A stretch of 64,000 nucleotides of DNA. Source: Actinomadura xylanilytica. Its GTDB lineage: Bacteria > Actinomycetota > Actinomycetes > Streptosporangiales > Streptosporangiaceae. This document shows positions 8,623-18,394 of this stretch, piece by piece. A model generated the notes under the pieces. The model was not told the DNA's origin. It was given only the letters and a program-made list of their open reading frames with translations, and did not search any database. Every line of letters starts with the position of its first letter. Position 1 is the first letter of the stretch. The stretch is taken from the NCBI RefSeq assembly GCF_030283145.1, contig NZ_JASNWE010000001.1, positions 991,751 to 1,055,750 on the forward strand. The letters run 5' to 3'. Both the position numbers and the translations under genes were made by a program.

Positions 8623-8925
8623 TCAGCCGGCGGCCGGCGCCAGGACCGCCCGACCGAGGCCGGCCAGCAGGCCGGCCAGCTCGGCGAACTCCGCGGGGGC
8701 CACCGAGTAGCAGATCTGGGTGCCGTGCCGGCGGGTGGTCACCAGCCCGGCCTCGCGGAGCACCTTGAGGTGCTGGCTGATCGTCGGCTGGCTCACCCCG
8801 AACACCGCGGTGAAGTCGCAGGCGCAGGTCTCCGGCTCGACGGCGAGCCGCTGCACGATGCCGAGCCGCACGGGGTGCCCCAGGGCCCGCAGCATCGCCA
8901 CGTGCCGCGCGTCGCTCTCGATCAT
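8623..8925 (-). CDS. ArsR/SmtB family repressor
   Basis: A 100-residue winged-helix protein with the ArsR core: ALGHPVRLGIV near residue 15, CACDF (Cys34, Cys36) and the recognition helix SQPTISQHLKVLREAG (45-60). The CxC pair at the alpha-3 position is the classical soft-metal or thiol sensing site of ArsR proteins. It is divergent from an MFS exporter across a 71-bp AT-rich region with three regularly spaced octamers, so it is likely the exporter's repressor. The inducer, a metal or metalloid versus an oxidant, cannot be told. Confidence 0.88.
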   Translation of the reverse strand: MIESDARHVAMLRALGHPVRLGIVQRLAVEPETCACDFTAVFGVSQPTISQHLKVLREAGLVTTRRHGTQICYSVAPAEFAELAGLLAGLGRAVLAPAAG

Positions 8926-8948
8926 GTTGACACTCTATCGCCCTCTCT

Positions 8949-8988
8949 CTATATAGTCGAAATCCTAAATAGTGAATCCCCTATATAG
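8949..8988. promoter_or_regulatory. Triple octamer operator between arsR-type gene and MFS gene
   Basis: Three near-identical self-complementary octamers, CTATATAG (8949-8956), CTAAATAG (8965-8972) and CTATATAG (8981-8988), recur at exactly 16-bp intervals in an AT-rich island. They lie between the divergent starts and the last ends nine bases before the MFS ATG. They are probably the ArsR-family binding sites and cover both promoters (inference). Confidence 0.65.
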
Positions 8989-8996
8989 GAGCGGCG

Positions 8997-10484
<1,488 letters not shown>

Positions 10485-10486
10485 AC

Positions 10487-10541
10487 GCGCCAGGGCATCT
10501 GCCCGGGCGGTCGACGCCCGTCCGGGCAGATGCCCTGGCGC
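10487..10541. terminator. Perfect 20-bp stem hairpin after MFS gene
   Basis: Bases 10487-10506 are exactly complementary to 10522-10541 with a 15-base loop, starting three bases after the MFS stop. This is the largest perfect stem I found and is most simply a terminator. The loop can form an alternative small stem. Confidence 0.8.
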
Positions 10542-10680
10542 CCAGGTCCCCCGGACCCGGACGGGTCGCCGCCTTGCCGGGTCGCCGGATCCTGCGCCCG
10601 TACGCCGATCCTGCGACGGCTCGCCACCCAAGTCAATTCTCGGCTTTCCTTGATGAGACCCAAGCAATACCTTGGCCGGT

Positions 10681-11598
10681 ATGACCTTGGACGATCTACG
10701 CGTGTTCGTCGCCGTCTGCGAGTCCGGCAACCTGAGCGCCGTGGCCCGCGACCTGTCCTGTAGCCAGTCGGCCGTCAGCCAGCACGTGAAGCGGCTCGAG
10801 CGCGAGACCGGGCTCCCCCTCCTCGAACGGCTCCCCCGGGGTGTCGCCCCGACCGGGGCGGGCCGGATCCTGCACCGCGCGGCGGCCGACGGCATCGCCG
10901 GGATCGGCACCGCGCTCCGCCGGCTGGACGACCTGCGCCGGGGCGTCGGCGGCACGGTCCGGATCGCCACCGGCGCCACCACCGTCCGGCACTTCATGGC
11001 CGGGGGCGTGGCCGGCTTCCGGACCCGCCATCCCGACGCCGCGCTCCAGTTCGAGACCGCCGGGTCCAGCCGCCGCTGCCTGGAGTCCGTCCGGGCGCAC
11101 GACACCGATCTGGCCTGGGTCACGATCGGCCCGCCGTTCGACGGGGTGGAGCAGCGGCCCTCCTGCGAGCTGCCGTGGGTGCTCGCCGCGCGCACCGACG
11201 ACCCCATCTCGCACCGCCCGTCGATCGCGCTGGAGGACCTCGCGGGCATCCGGCACATCGAGCTGCCCCCGCACTCCACCTCGCGCCTGCACCTGGAACG
11301 GCACCTGGACCTGCACGGCGTGCGGCTCGCGTCCAGCACCAGCGTCGCCGACTGGGACACCGCCCTGCTCCTGGCCGAGCTCGGCCTCGGCCACGCGATC
11401 CTGCCCGCCCTGCCGGGCTGGAATCTCGGCATGGGCGCGGTGGTGCGGCTGGTCCCGATCCCCGGCCTCCCGCCGCTCACCGCCGGCTGGGCGGCCCGCC
11501 AGTGGGACGCGCTCACGCCCCTGGCCAGGGAGTTCGCCGACACCGTCCTCGAGCATCTCACCGGGCGGCCCGGCCGACTCGCCGACCCCGCACGTTGA
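10681..11598 (+). CDS. LysR family transcriptional regulator
   Basis: A 305-residue LysR-type protein starting MTLDDLRVFVAV, with helix-turn-helix through residue 60 (NLSAVARDLSCSQSAVSQHV) and a type 2 periplasmic-binding-like effector domain (about 90-295). The ATG at 10681 gives the family-typical N-terminus; a TTG nine bases earlier is possible but less likely. No gene is divergent from it, since the upstream MFS gene runs in the same direction and ends in a large hairpin. The likely target is therefore itself or the downstream methyltransferase gene, 31 bases away. The effector is unknown. Confidence 0.85.
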   Translation: MTLDDLRVFVAVCESGNLSAVARDLSCSQSAVSQHVKRLERETGLPLLERLPRGVAPTGAGRILHRAAADGIAGIGTALRRLDDLRRGVGGTVRIATGATTVRHFMAGGVAGFRTRHPDAALQFETAGSSRRCLESVRAHDTDLAWVTIGPPFDGVEQRPSCELPWVLAARTDDPISHRPSIALEDLAGIRHIELPPHSTSRLHLERHLDLHGVRLASSTSVADWDTALLLAELGLGHAILPALPGWNLGMGAVVRLVPIPGLPPLTAGWAARQWDALTPLAREFADTVLEHLTGRPGRLADPAR

Positions 11599-11629
11599 GT
11601 CCCCGGCGCCCCCCGCGCAGAGTGGGGGG

Positions 11630-12793
11630 ATGACCACCGAGGCGCCCGGGGACCTGCGCGACCGCGTCGACCGGCTGGCGGACGCGCTCGCGCGGGCCGG
11701 GCGGCTGACCGACGAGCGGTGGCGCGCGGCGCTGCACGCGGTCCCCCGGCACCTGTTCGCGCCGCCGTCGGCCCTGGTGGTGCCGGACCGGCCGCGGTAC
11801 GAGAGCTTCGCGATCGACCGAGACGCCGATCCGGACGCCTGGTGGGACGCGGTCTACTCCGACGCCGCGATCGCCGCGCAGGTGGACGACGGCGCGGCGG
11901 ACGGGGCCGGCACCTGGACCAGCTCGTGCTCCTCGCCGAGCGTCGTGGTGATCTTCCTGCACGCGCTGCGCCCGCTCGACCACCACCGGGTACTGGAGAT
12001 CGGCACCGGGACCGGCTGGACCGCCGGGCTGCTGGCCTGGCGGCTCGGCGCGCCGAACGTGACCTCGGTGGAGATCGACGGGGCGCTGAGCGCCCGCGCC
12101 GCCGCCAACCTGGAGGCCGCGGGCTTGTCGCCGCGGCTGCTGGCGGGCGACGGCGCGGACGGCGCCCCGGACGGCGCGCCGTACGACCGGGTGCACGTGA
12201 CCTGCGGGGTCGAGCGCGTCCCCGACGCGTGGGCCGGGCAGTCCAGGCCGGGCGGGGTGCTGGTGTTCCCGTGGTCGCCCGGTTGGGGCATGGGGCACGT
12301 CGCGCGGCTCACCGTCACCGGTGACGCGACGGCCACCGGACGGCTGACCGGCGCGGCGGGGTTCATGATGCTGCGCTCGCAGCGCCGCCCGTCCGGCGTG
12401 CCCGGGCCGTCCGCGGACGCCGACGCCTCGACCACCCGCCTGGACCCGCGGGCGACGCTGAGCGACTCCGCCGGCGCCGAGGTCGCGATCGCGGCGCAGG
12501 TACCGGGGGTCCGGTCGCAGATCGCGACGGCGCCGGACGGCTCGTGCCGGATCTGGGCGATCGAGAACCAGGGCGCCGACCCCGCCTGGGCCGCGGCCGA
12601 CTTCGTGCCGGGCGATGGTGACCACACCGTCCTCCAGTACGGGGCCCGGCGTCTGTGGGACGAGGTGGAGGCCGCCTACTTCGCCTGGGTGTCCTGGGGA
12701 CGGCCGTGCCGCGAGCGCTTCGGCCTGACGGCGGGTCCGGCCGGCCAGGCGGTCTGGCTCGACCGTCCCGCCCAGATCGTCAGGCCGCCCTAG
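11630..12793 (+). CDS. PCMT-like SAM-dependent methyltransferase
   Basis: A 387-residue protein. Residues about 10-60 resemble the N-terminus of protein-L-isoaspartate methyltransferases (WRAALHAVPRHLF), the SAM-binding glycine motif is LEIGTGTGWTAGLL near residue 124, and a further 170 residues follow that ordinary PCMT (about 220 residues) lacks. Long PCMT relatives of this kind are common in actinomycetes, sometimes beside ATP-grasp RiPP genes, but no ATP-grasp or precursor is seen here. The ATG follows AGTGGGGGG. It may modify isoaspartyl or aspartyl residues of a protein or peptide; the substrate is unknown. Confidence 0.75.
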   Translation: MTTEAPGDLRDRVDRLADALARAGRLTDERWRAALHAVPRHLFAPPSALVVPDRPRYESFAIDRDADPDAWWDAVYSDAAIAAQVDDGAADGAGTWTSSCSSPSVVVIFLHALRPLDHHRVLEIGTGTGWTAGLLAWRLGAPNVTSVEIDGALSARAAANLEAAGLSPRLLAGDGADGAPDGAPYDRVHVTCGVERVPDAWAGQSRPGGVLVFPWSPGWGMGHVARLTVTGDATATGRLTGAAGFMMLRSQRRPSGVPGPSADADASTTRLDPRATLSDSAGAEVAIAAQVPGVRSQIATAPDGSCRIWAIENQGADPAWAAADFVPGDGDHTVLQYGARRLWDEVEAAYFAWVSWGRPCRERFGLTAGPAGQAVWLDRPAQIVRPP

Positions 12794-12851
12794 CCGGGCG
12801 CGCGCCGGGCGGCGGGATCAGGACGGGATCAGCGGGCTCGGGCGGGACCCG

Positions 12852-13319
12852 TCAGGTCTGCGCCTGGAACATCCAGTGCTGCTTCTCCAGGCCGGCGGTG
12901 AGGCCGATCAGCAGGTCCTGGGTGACCGGGTCGGGCTCGTCGGTCGCCGCGATCCGCTCGCGGAACCGGCCGATGATCTGCGCGAGGGTGTCGGTGACCG
13001 CTGCGACGACCTTGTCGTCGGCGAGGTAGCCCGCCTCGAGCTGCGGCAGCGCCGTGCGGTCGGCGACCGTGCGGGCGCGGCCGTCGGGGTTGACCCCGAT
13101 CGCCACGGCGCGCTCGGCCACGTCGTCGGCGCCCTGCCGGGCCAGGTCGACCACCTCGTCGAGGTGCTCGTGCACCACCTTGAAGTTGCGCCCGGTCAGG
13201 TTCCAGTGCGCCTGCTTGGCCACCAGAGAGAGGTCGATCAGGTCGACGAGGGCGCCCTGGAGCGCCTCGCCCGTGGTCTTGCGCGCCGCCTCGGTGAGCG
13301 TGCTCTTGACCGCCGCCAT
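12852..13319 (-). CDS. dps: Dps family ferritin-like DNA-protection protein
   Basis: A 155-residue four-helix Dps protein with the inter-subunit ferroxidase residues in KQAHWNLTG (about 36-44) and the following HEHLDEVVDLARQGADDVAER segment. Dodecameric Dps stores iron, consumes peroxide and coats DNA in the nucleoid under stress. The length is normal, and a ribosome site (GGAAGGAG) is upstream of the ATG. Upstream lie two copies of a direct repeat (13424-13458) that could be promoter or operator elements. It is convergent with the methyltransferase gene. Confidence 0.92.
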   Translation of the reverse strand: MAAVKSTLTEAARKTTGEALQGALVDLIDLSLVAKQAHWNLTGRNFKVVHEHLDEVVDLARQGADDVAERAVAIGVNPDGRARTVADRTALPQLEAGYLADDKVVAAVTDTLAQIIGRFRERIAATDEPDPVTQDLLIGLTAGLEKQHWMFQAQT

Positions 13320-13423
13320 CAGGGGCTCCTTCCGCGTCGTTCCGGTGTGACCGTTACAACGGAGAAGGATCCCCTCCTATGCCGACCTCACTCGTGAGCC
13401 CGCGCACACCCGCGGTCTCTTTT

Positions 13424-13458
13424 GGGTCAAATGAGAGTCTTCGGGTCAAATGAGCGTC
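13424..13458 (-). repeat. Two 16-bp direct repeats upstream of dps
   Basis: GGGTCAAATGAGNGTC occurs at 13424-13439 and 13443-13458, differing at one base, 19 bp apart. On the minus strand, in the direction of dps, each unit carries CATTTGACCC, so a TTGACC -35-like hexamer is present twice. The second copy overlaps the clgR stop codon. It is a possible stress-sigma or regulator site for dps. Confidence 0.5.
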
Positions 13459-13813
13459 AGGCCGCCACCATGTCGGGCCGGAGTTCGCCGGTGATCTCCT
13501 CGGGGGTGGCCGGAATGCTCTCGGTGGTGATGCGCTCATGCTCGGGTGGCGCGCCCGCCATGACGGGCTCGTGCTGAAGCTCGGCGAGCGCCAATGAGTC
13601 GGCGACCCCGCGCAGAACGTGCGACAGCGGCACTCCCAGGGCCTTGCAGATCGAGGCGAGCAACTCCGAAGACGCCTCTTTCTGACCCCGCTCTACCTCG
13701 GAGAGATAGCCGAGGGAAACCCGTGCCGCCGCGGACACTTCACGGAGGGTGCGTCCCTGGCGCAGCCGCAGCTGCCGCAGTACGTCACCGAGCAGCTGGC
13801 GAAGCAGGACCAT
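13457..13813 (-). CDS. clgR: ClgR-type XRE regulator of Clp protease genes
   Basis: A 118-residue helix-turn-helix protein starting [20 protein letters not shown] with [20 protein letters not shown], nearly the signature of actinobacterial ClgR/PopR. It activates clpP and clpC genes and its own gene in Streptomyces, Corynebacterium and Mycobacterium. The start at 13813 is chosen over a longer in-frame ATG because a GGGAGGGAG site lies in front and the protein then begins as in the family. It ends in Val-Ala-Ala; C-terminal alanines mark Streptomyces ClgR for Clp degradation, so feedback proteolysis is likely. It lies downstream of cinA, as in related genomes. Confidence 0.92.
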   Translation of the reverse strand: MVLLRQLLGDVLRQLRLRQGRTLREVSAAARVSLGYLSEVERGQKEASSELLASICKALGVPLSHVLRGVADSLALAELQHEPVMAGAPPEHERITTESIPATPEEITGELRPDMVAA

Positions 13814-13899
13814 CGTCTCGCTCCCTCCCTCAGTTCGGACCATCTGCCGGTTCCACCGTACCCGGCCGGGCGGTGGGCGCGGCAGACCGTTGATTTCGT

Positions 13900-13912
13900 G
13901 TTCGCTCGGAAC
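13900..13912. promoter_or_regulatory. Possible ClgR autoregulatory box
   Basis: GTTCGCTCGGAAC (GTTC-5-GAAC inverted repeat) lies about 90 bases upstream of clgR. It resembles the core of published ClgR sites (GTTCGC-5-GCGAAC) but with shorter matching arms. It fits ClgR controlling its own gene (inference). Confidence 0.4.
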
Positions 13913-13924
13913 GTAACGCTGTAA

Positions 13925-15220
13925 TCAGCCCGTCTCTTCCCGAACGCCTCGACCCTCGCGCGCCGCGTCGTCCACGTCAAGACCCAGCAGAGTCCGTCTA
14001 AGCAGCTCAAGGGCGTGCACGACGGTCATTCTGCGGATCACCGGGCGGATCTCGGGCCCGGCCCCGGGCACGGGGAGTCGCGGCATGGTCACCGTCAGCA
14101 GACCTCCCGGTCCGGCCACACTGGCATAAACCGTCCCAACCGAATGCCCGTCCTGGGGCTCGGGACCCGCCACACCGGTCACCGCGAGCCCGTAGGCGGC
14201 CCCGAGACGGTCCCGCACGCCCTCGGCCATGGCGGCGGCCACCTCCGGGTGCACGGCGCCGTGCTCGGCCAGCAGGGCCTCGGGGACGCCCAGCAGCCGG
14301 TGCTTCAGCTCCGTCGCGTAGGCGACCACGCCGCCCGCGTAGGTCGCCGACGAGCCGGGCATGGCGGTCAGCTCGGCGCCGATGAGCCCGCCGGTCAGCG
14401 ACTCGGCCACGGCGACCGTCGCCGACCGCTCGGCCAGCAGCCGGTGCACCACCCGGTCGAGGCCCTCGGCCCCCTCCCCGTAGACCGCGTCGCCGAGGGC
14501 CGCGTGCACGCCCGCCTCAGCGTCCGCGAGGAGGGTCCGGGCGTCCGGGCCGACGGCGGTGATCCGGATCCTCACCTCGGCCGGGTCGGGCAGGTAGGCC
14601 AGCTTGACGCCGGGCATCGCCTCCACCGGCGCCAGCCGGGTGGCGATCATCGACTCCCACAGCCGGGCGGTGCGCAGCGTGCGCCGCGCGACCTCCGGCC
14701 GGCCCGCGCGGGCGGCCAGCTCCGGCAGCACCACCTCGTCCATGATGGTCCGCATCTCGAACGGGACGCCGGGCAGCGCGTAGACCACCCCGCCGGGCAG
14801 CTCCACCCGCAGCCCCGGGGCGCTGCCCGCCGTATTGCGGAGCAGGCCCGCCCCCTCGGGGACCTCGGCCATCCGCAGGGCCATCGGCTCCAACTCCAGG
14901 CCGGACGCGGCGGCCCGCTCACGCAGCCGCCGCTCCAGCGCGGCGTCGCGGATCAGCGGTACCCCGGCCGCCTTGGCCAGCGCGTCGCGGGTGAGGTCGT
15001 CGTAGGTGGGCCCGAGCCCGCCGGTGGTGATCACGGCGTCGGCCCGCTCCAGCGCGGCCCCGGCGGCTTGGACGATCACGTCCGTCTCGTCGCCGACGAC
15101 CACGCTGCGGGTCACCTCGACGCCGTGATCGGCCAGCCGCCGGCCCAGCCACGCCGCGTTCCCGTTGATCGTGTCGCCGAGCAGCAGCTCGTCGCCGACG
15201 GTGAGCAGTTCGACCCGCAC
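13925..15220 (-). CDS. cinA: CinA family nicotinamide-nucleotide amidohydrolase
   Basis: A 431-residue full-length CinA: an N-terminal MoCF-like pyrophosphatase domain (VGDELLLGDTINGNAAWL at 7-24, TTGGLGPTYDD near 65) and a C-terminal PncC amidase domain (VAVAESLTGGLIGAELT near 280). PncC-type domains deamidate NMN in pyridine nucleotide recycling. The gene lies between pgsA and clgR on the minus strand, the usual actinobacterial order, with recA expected beyond clgR but not present here. Its ATG is at the end of a GC-rich gap carrying a hairpin, so it may be transcribed partly separately from pgsA. Confidence 0.92.
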   Translation of the reverse strand: MRVELLTVGDELLLGDTINGNAAWLGRRLADHGVEVTRSVVVGDETDVIVQAAGAALERADAVITTGGLGPTYDDLTRDALAKAAGVPLIRDAALERRLRERAAASGLELEPMALRMAEVPEGAGLLRNTAGSAPGLRVELPGGVVYALPGVPFEMRTIMDEVVLPELAARAGRPEVARRTLRTARLWESMIATRLAPVEAMPGVKLAYLPDPAEVRIRITAVGPDARTLLADAEAGVHAALGDAVYGEGAEGLDRVVHRLLAERSATVAVAESLTGGLIGAELTAMPGSSATYAGGVVAYATELKHRLLGVPEALLAEHGAVHPEVAAAMAEGVRDRLGAAYGLAVTGVAGPEPQDGHSVGTVYASVAGPGGLLTVTMPRLPVPGAGPEIRPVIRRMTVVHALELLRRTLLGLDVDDAAREGRGVREETG

Positions 15221-15265
15221 CGCGCCCCCTCCATCCGAACCGCCAGGACGCCGCCGAATCTACCG

Positions 15266-15284
15266 CTCCCGCCCCGGGCGGGAG
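15266..15284 (-). terminator. Small palindromic hairpin between pgsA and cinA
   Basis: CTCCCGCCC and GGGCGGGAG flank a single base (15266-15274 and 15276-15284). In RNA this is a six- to seven-bp stem. It could be a weak terminator or attenuator between pgsA and cinA. Confidence 0.4.
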
Positions 15285-15311
15285 GGGTGCTCCTCGGGCG
15301 GCCGGCGCCGC

Positions 15312-15923
15312 TCAGGCCGCCGGACGGTCCCGGCGGGCGCCGCGCAGGCGCCATGCCTGGACGAGGTAGTCGACGCCGGTCACGATCGTGACGACGAGCG
15401 CGGCGGCCATCAGGGCCCAGCGGACCGGGTCGAGCGGGCCGGGCAGGATGAAGAAGCCGATCGCGAAGACCTGGAGCGCCGTCTTCAGCTTGCCGCCCTT
15501 GCTGGCCGGGATCACCCCGTGCCGGATCACCACCAGGCGCAGCAGCGTGATCCCGACCTCGCGGACCAGGATCACCGCGGTCACCCACCACCACAGCTCG
15601 CCGAGGACCGACAGGCTGATCAGCGCGCCGCCGGTCAGCGCCTTGTCGGCGATCGGGTCGGCGATCTTGCCGAAGTCGGTGACCAGCCCGCGGCTGCGGG
15701 CCAGATCACCGTCAATCTTGTCGGTGATCGAGGCGATCGCGAACACCACGAACGCGGCCAGCCGCATCGCGGTGCCGTCGAGGAACAGCAGCCACACGAA
15801 CACCGGGACCAGCGCGATCCGGATCAGGGTGAGGGCGTTGGCGATGTTGTAGACGCTGGGCGGGGCGGGGTGCGGGGACGGATCGGGCGGACCGGCGGCG
15901 GAGTCGGGGGTGCCGGCGGTCAT
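15312..15923 (-). CDS. pgsA: CDP-diacylglycerol--glycerol-3-phosphate 3-phosphatidyltransferase
   Basis: A 203-residue membrane enzyme that makes phosphatidylglycerol phosphate from CDP-diacylglycerol. The CDP-alcohol phosphatidyltransferase signature DG-x2-AR-x8-G-x3-D-x3-D is complete ([23 protein letters not shown], around residues 74-96), with about five membrane helices. The start at 15923 overlaps the rimO stop (ATGA), giving a Pro/Ser-rich N-terminal tail of about 22 residues before the first helix. Confidence 0.93.
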   Translation of the reverse strand: MTAGTPDSAAGPPDPSPHPAPPSVYNIANALTLIRIALVPVFVWLLFLDGTAMRLAAFVVFAIASITDKIDGDLARSRGLVTDFGKIADPIADKALTGGALISLSVLGELWWWVTAVILVREVGITLLRLVVIRHGVIPASKGGKLKTALQVFAIGFFILPGPLDPVRWALMAAALVVTIVTGVDYLVQAWRLRGARRDRPAA

Positions 15924-17347
15924 GACACGTCCGCAACCAGGTCCACGCCGTCGTTGCCGGTCACCCTCGCCGTAACGATGTCGCCCAGGGCGAGCCCCTC
16001 CCCGTGCACCGTGACGGTGCCGTCGACCTCCGGGGCCTGGTGCTCGGCGCGTCCCTCGAAGCCGCCGTCCTCGCCCTTCTCCTCCAGCAGGACGCGGACC
16101 TCGGTGCCGATCCGGTCCTCGGCGCGCTGGGCGGACAGCTCCTCGGCGAGCGCGGTCAGCTCCTCGACGCGGGCGGCGACATCGGCCGGGTCGACCTTGC
16201 CGTCCAGGTGGGCGGCCTCGGTACCGTCCTCGTCGGAGTAGCCGAAGACGCCGATCGCGTCGAGCCGGGCGTCGGTGAGGAACGCGGCGAGCTCGTCGAA
16301 GTCGGCCTCGGACTCGCCCGGGAACCCCACGATGAAGTTGGACCGCACGCCCGCCTCGGGTGCCTGGGCGCGGATCTGGTCGAGCAGCTGGAGGAACCGC
16401 TCGCGGTCGCCGAACCGCCGCATCGAGCGCAGCACCGGGCCGCTGGCGTGCTGGAACGACAGGTCGAAGTAGGGCGCGACGCCGGGCGTCGCGCAGATCG
16501 CCTCGATCAGGCCCGGCCGCGTCTCGGCGGGCTGGAGGTAGCTGACCCGCACCCGCTCGATGCCGTCGACGCCCGCGAGGCCGGGGAGCAGCTTCTCCAA
16601 GGCGCGCAGGTCGCCCAGGTCCTTGCCGTAGGAGGTGGAGTTCTCGCTGACCAGCACCAGCTCGCGGACGCCGTGCCCGGCGAGCCAGCGGGCCTCCTCC
16701 AGCACCTCCGCCGGGGGCCGCGACACGTAGGCGCCGCGGAACGCGGGGATGGCGCAGAAGGTGCACCGGCGGTCGCAGCCGGACGCCAGCTTCAGCGGGG
16801 CGACCGGGCCGCCGCCGAGCCGTCGCCGCAGCACCCGCGGGCCGCTCGCCGGCGACCTCCCCTCGGGGAGGTCGCCGTGGCCGGAAACCTCGCCGTGGCC
16901 GGGAATGGACACCTGCGGCGCCGACGCGGACCGCTCGGCCGGGCTGATCGGCAGCAGGGTGCGGCGGTCGCGCGGGACGTGCGGCCGGTGCTCGCGGCCC
17001 GCCATCACGTCGTCGAGGCGGTCGCCGATCGTGCCGTAGTCGTCGAAGCTGAGCACGGCGTCGGCCTCGGGCAGCGCCTCGGCCAGCTCGGCCCCGTACC
17101 GCTCGGCCATGCAGCCTGCGGCGACGACCTTGGCGCCCGAGTCGTGCGCGGCCAGCAGCGTGTCGATGGAGTCCTTCTTGGCCGCCTCGATGAAGCCGCA
17201 GGTGTTGACCACCACCACGTCGGCGCCCTCGGAGCTGGCCGTCAGGTCCCAGCCGGCGCCCTCGATGCGGGCGGCGAGCTCTTCGGAGTCGACCTCGTTG
17301 CGGGCGCATCCGAGCGTGACGAGGGAGACCTTGCGGCGTGCAGACAT
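15920..17347 (-). CDS. rimO: Ribosomal protein S12 methylthiotransferase
   Basis: A 475-residue radical SAM enzyme that adds a methylthio group to the conserved aspartate of S12. It has N-terminal cluster cysteines Cys14, Cys50 and Cys79, the radical SAM motif CDRRCTFC (Cys191, Cys195, Cys198), and a C-terminal TRAM domain. Compared with typical RimO (about 430-440 residues) there is extra sequence at about 120-178, including the repeated Gly-His-Gly stretch [12 protein letters not shown], encoded by a short DNA duplication. It sits upstream of pgsA with an ATGA overlap. Confidence 0.93.
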   Translation of the reverse strand: MSARRKVSLVTLGCARNEVDSEELAARIEGAGWDLTASSEGADVVVVNTCGFIEAAKKDSIDTLLAAHDSGAKVVAAGCMAERYGAELAEALPEADAVLSFDDYGTIGDRLDDVMAGREHRPHVPRDRRTLLPISPAERSASAPQVSIPGHGEVSGHGDLPEGRSPASGPRVLRRRLGGGPVAPLKLASGCDRRCTFCAIPAFRGAYVSRPPAEVLEEARWLAGHGVRELVLVSENSTSYGKDLGDLRALEKLLPGLAGVDGIERVRVSYLQPAETRPGLIEAICATPGVAPYFDLSFQHASGPVLRSMRRFGDRERFLQLLDQIRAQAPEAGVRSNFIVGFPGESEADFDELAAFLTDARLDAIGVFGYSDEDGTEAAHLDGKVDPADVAARVEELTALAEELSAQRAEDRIGTEVRVLLEEKGEDGGFEGRAEHQAPEVDGTVTVHGEGLALGDIVTARVTGNDGVDLVADVS

Positions 17348-17429
17348 GCCCCTAAGGTAATGGTCCCGGCGTCCCGGACCGACCGTGGGCCACGCCTTCG
17401 CGGCGGGTTTCAGGCGGGTTCGGGCTGGT

Positions 17430-18176
17430 TCAGGCGGTCTCGGGGTCGCGCGGGGTGAAGCTCAGCCGCAGCACCCGGCCGCCCTTGCCGGGCGAACCGA
17501 TGTCCTTGCCGTTGACGGTGACCTTCATGCCGCCGCCGCTGCCCATCAGGATGATGAGCTTCTTGCGGGCCTTCCACTTCCGGGCGTCGCCCCGGCGGAT
17601 GGTGCCGCTGAACAACGTCCGGCCCTTGTCGCCGCGCACGTTGACCCAGGTGGCGCGCTTGGCCTTGAGGCGCACCTCGACGTTCTTGCGCGGCGCCTCG
17701 ACCACCGGGTCGTTCTTCTTCGGCGCGGGCGCCACGGGGTTGGCGGCGCCCGCCGGGCCCGGGGTGCCGGCCACCTGCCGGGCGGTGCGCCGCTCGGGCC
17801 CGCCTCCACCGCCGAACACCTGGACGACCCCGTAGATGACCACCAGCGCGAACGCGAGGGCCATCGCCGCGCTCCAGTTCGGCGAGCGGCGCTCGCGGAA
17901 CGCGACCGGATGCTCGGGCTCGAGCGCCGAGACGGGCTGCGGCGCGCCGCCGTGCGACTCGTCGAAGTCGCGGACCAGCGGCTCGGGGTCGATGCCGATC
18001 ATCCGGGAGATGTTGCGGATGTGGCCGCGGGCGTAGAAGTTGCCGCCGCACACGGAGAAGTCGTCGTTCTCCATCCCGCGGATGACGGTCTCGCGGACCC
18101 TGGTCTGAAGGCTCACCTGGGTGACCGTGAGACCGGCCCGCCGTCGCTCTCTCGCCAAGGTCTCACCGATGCTCAC
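17430..18176 (-). CDS. RodZ-like helix-turn-helix membrane protein (DUF4115)
   Basis: A 248-residue protein with an N-terminal XRE-like helix-turn-helix ([15 protein letters not shown], then [19 protein letters not shown]), a single membrane helix near residue 110-130 ([18 protein letters not shown]), a Pro/Ala linker, and a C-terminal beta-rich DUF4115 domain outside. This is the layout of RodZ, which links MreB and cell-wall synthesis. The GTG at 18176 has GGGAGG at good spacing and gives the family N-terminus. Its place between ftsK and rimO is conserved in actinobacteria. A DNA-binding role is less likely than a structural one. Confidence 0.85.
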   Translation of the reverse strand: MSIGETLARERRRAGLTVTQVSLQTRVRETVIRGMENDDFSVCGGNFYARGHIRNISRMIGIDPEPLVRDFDESHGGAPQPVSALEPEHPVAFRERRSPNWSAAMALAFALVVIYGVVQVFGGGGGPERRTARQVAGTPGPAGAANPVAPAPKKNDPVVEAPRKNVEVRLKAKRATWVNVRGDKGRTLFSGTIRRGDARKWKARKKLIILMGSGGGMKVTVNGKDIGSPGKGGRVLRLSFTPRDPETA

Positions 18177-18394
18177 GCCGAGCCTCCCTTGAGAGCGACC
18201 ATGCCCAACCCCACACTCCAGCGACACCAGTCTAGAAACCGCAATGCCCGCTGAGCGACAGACAACACGTTCGAAACAGGGCAAGATTGCGCATCATTCC
18301 ACCATGCCCGATCCGGTCCCGCTCCGCCACGGCGGCGCGGAACGCCCCAGGTCGACCGGTACGACCGGGCGCCGCCGCGGACCGTCCAGGGGGC

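Noticed and set aside
11630..12793. RiPP cluster around the PCMT-like methyltransferase
   Set aside because: No ATP-grasp gene, precursor-like small ORF or transporter next to it; neighbours are LysR and Dps.
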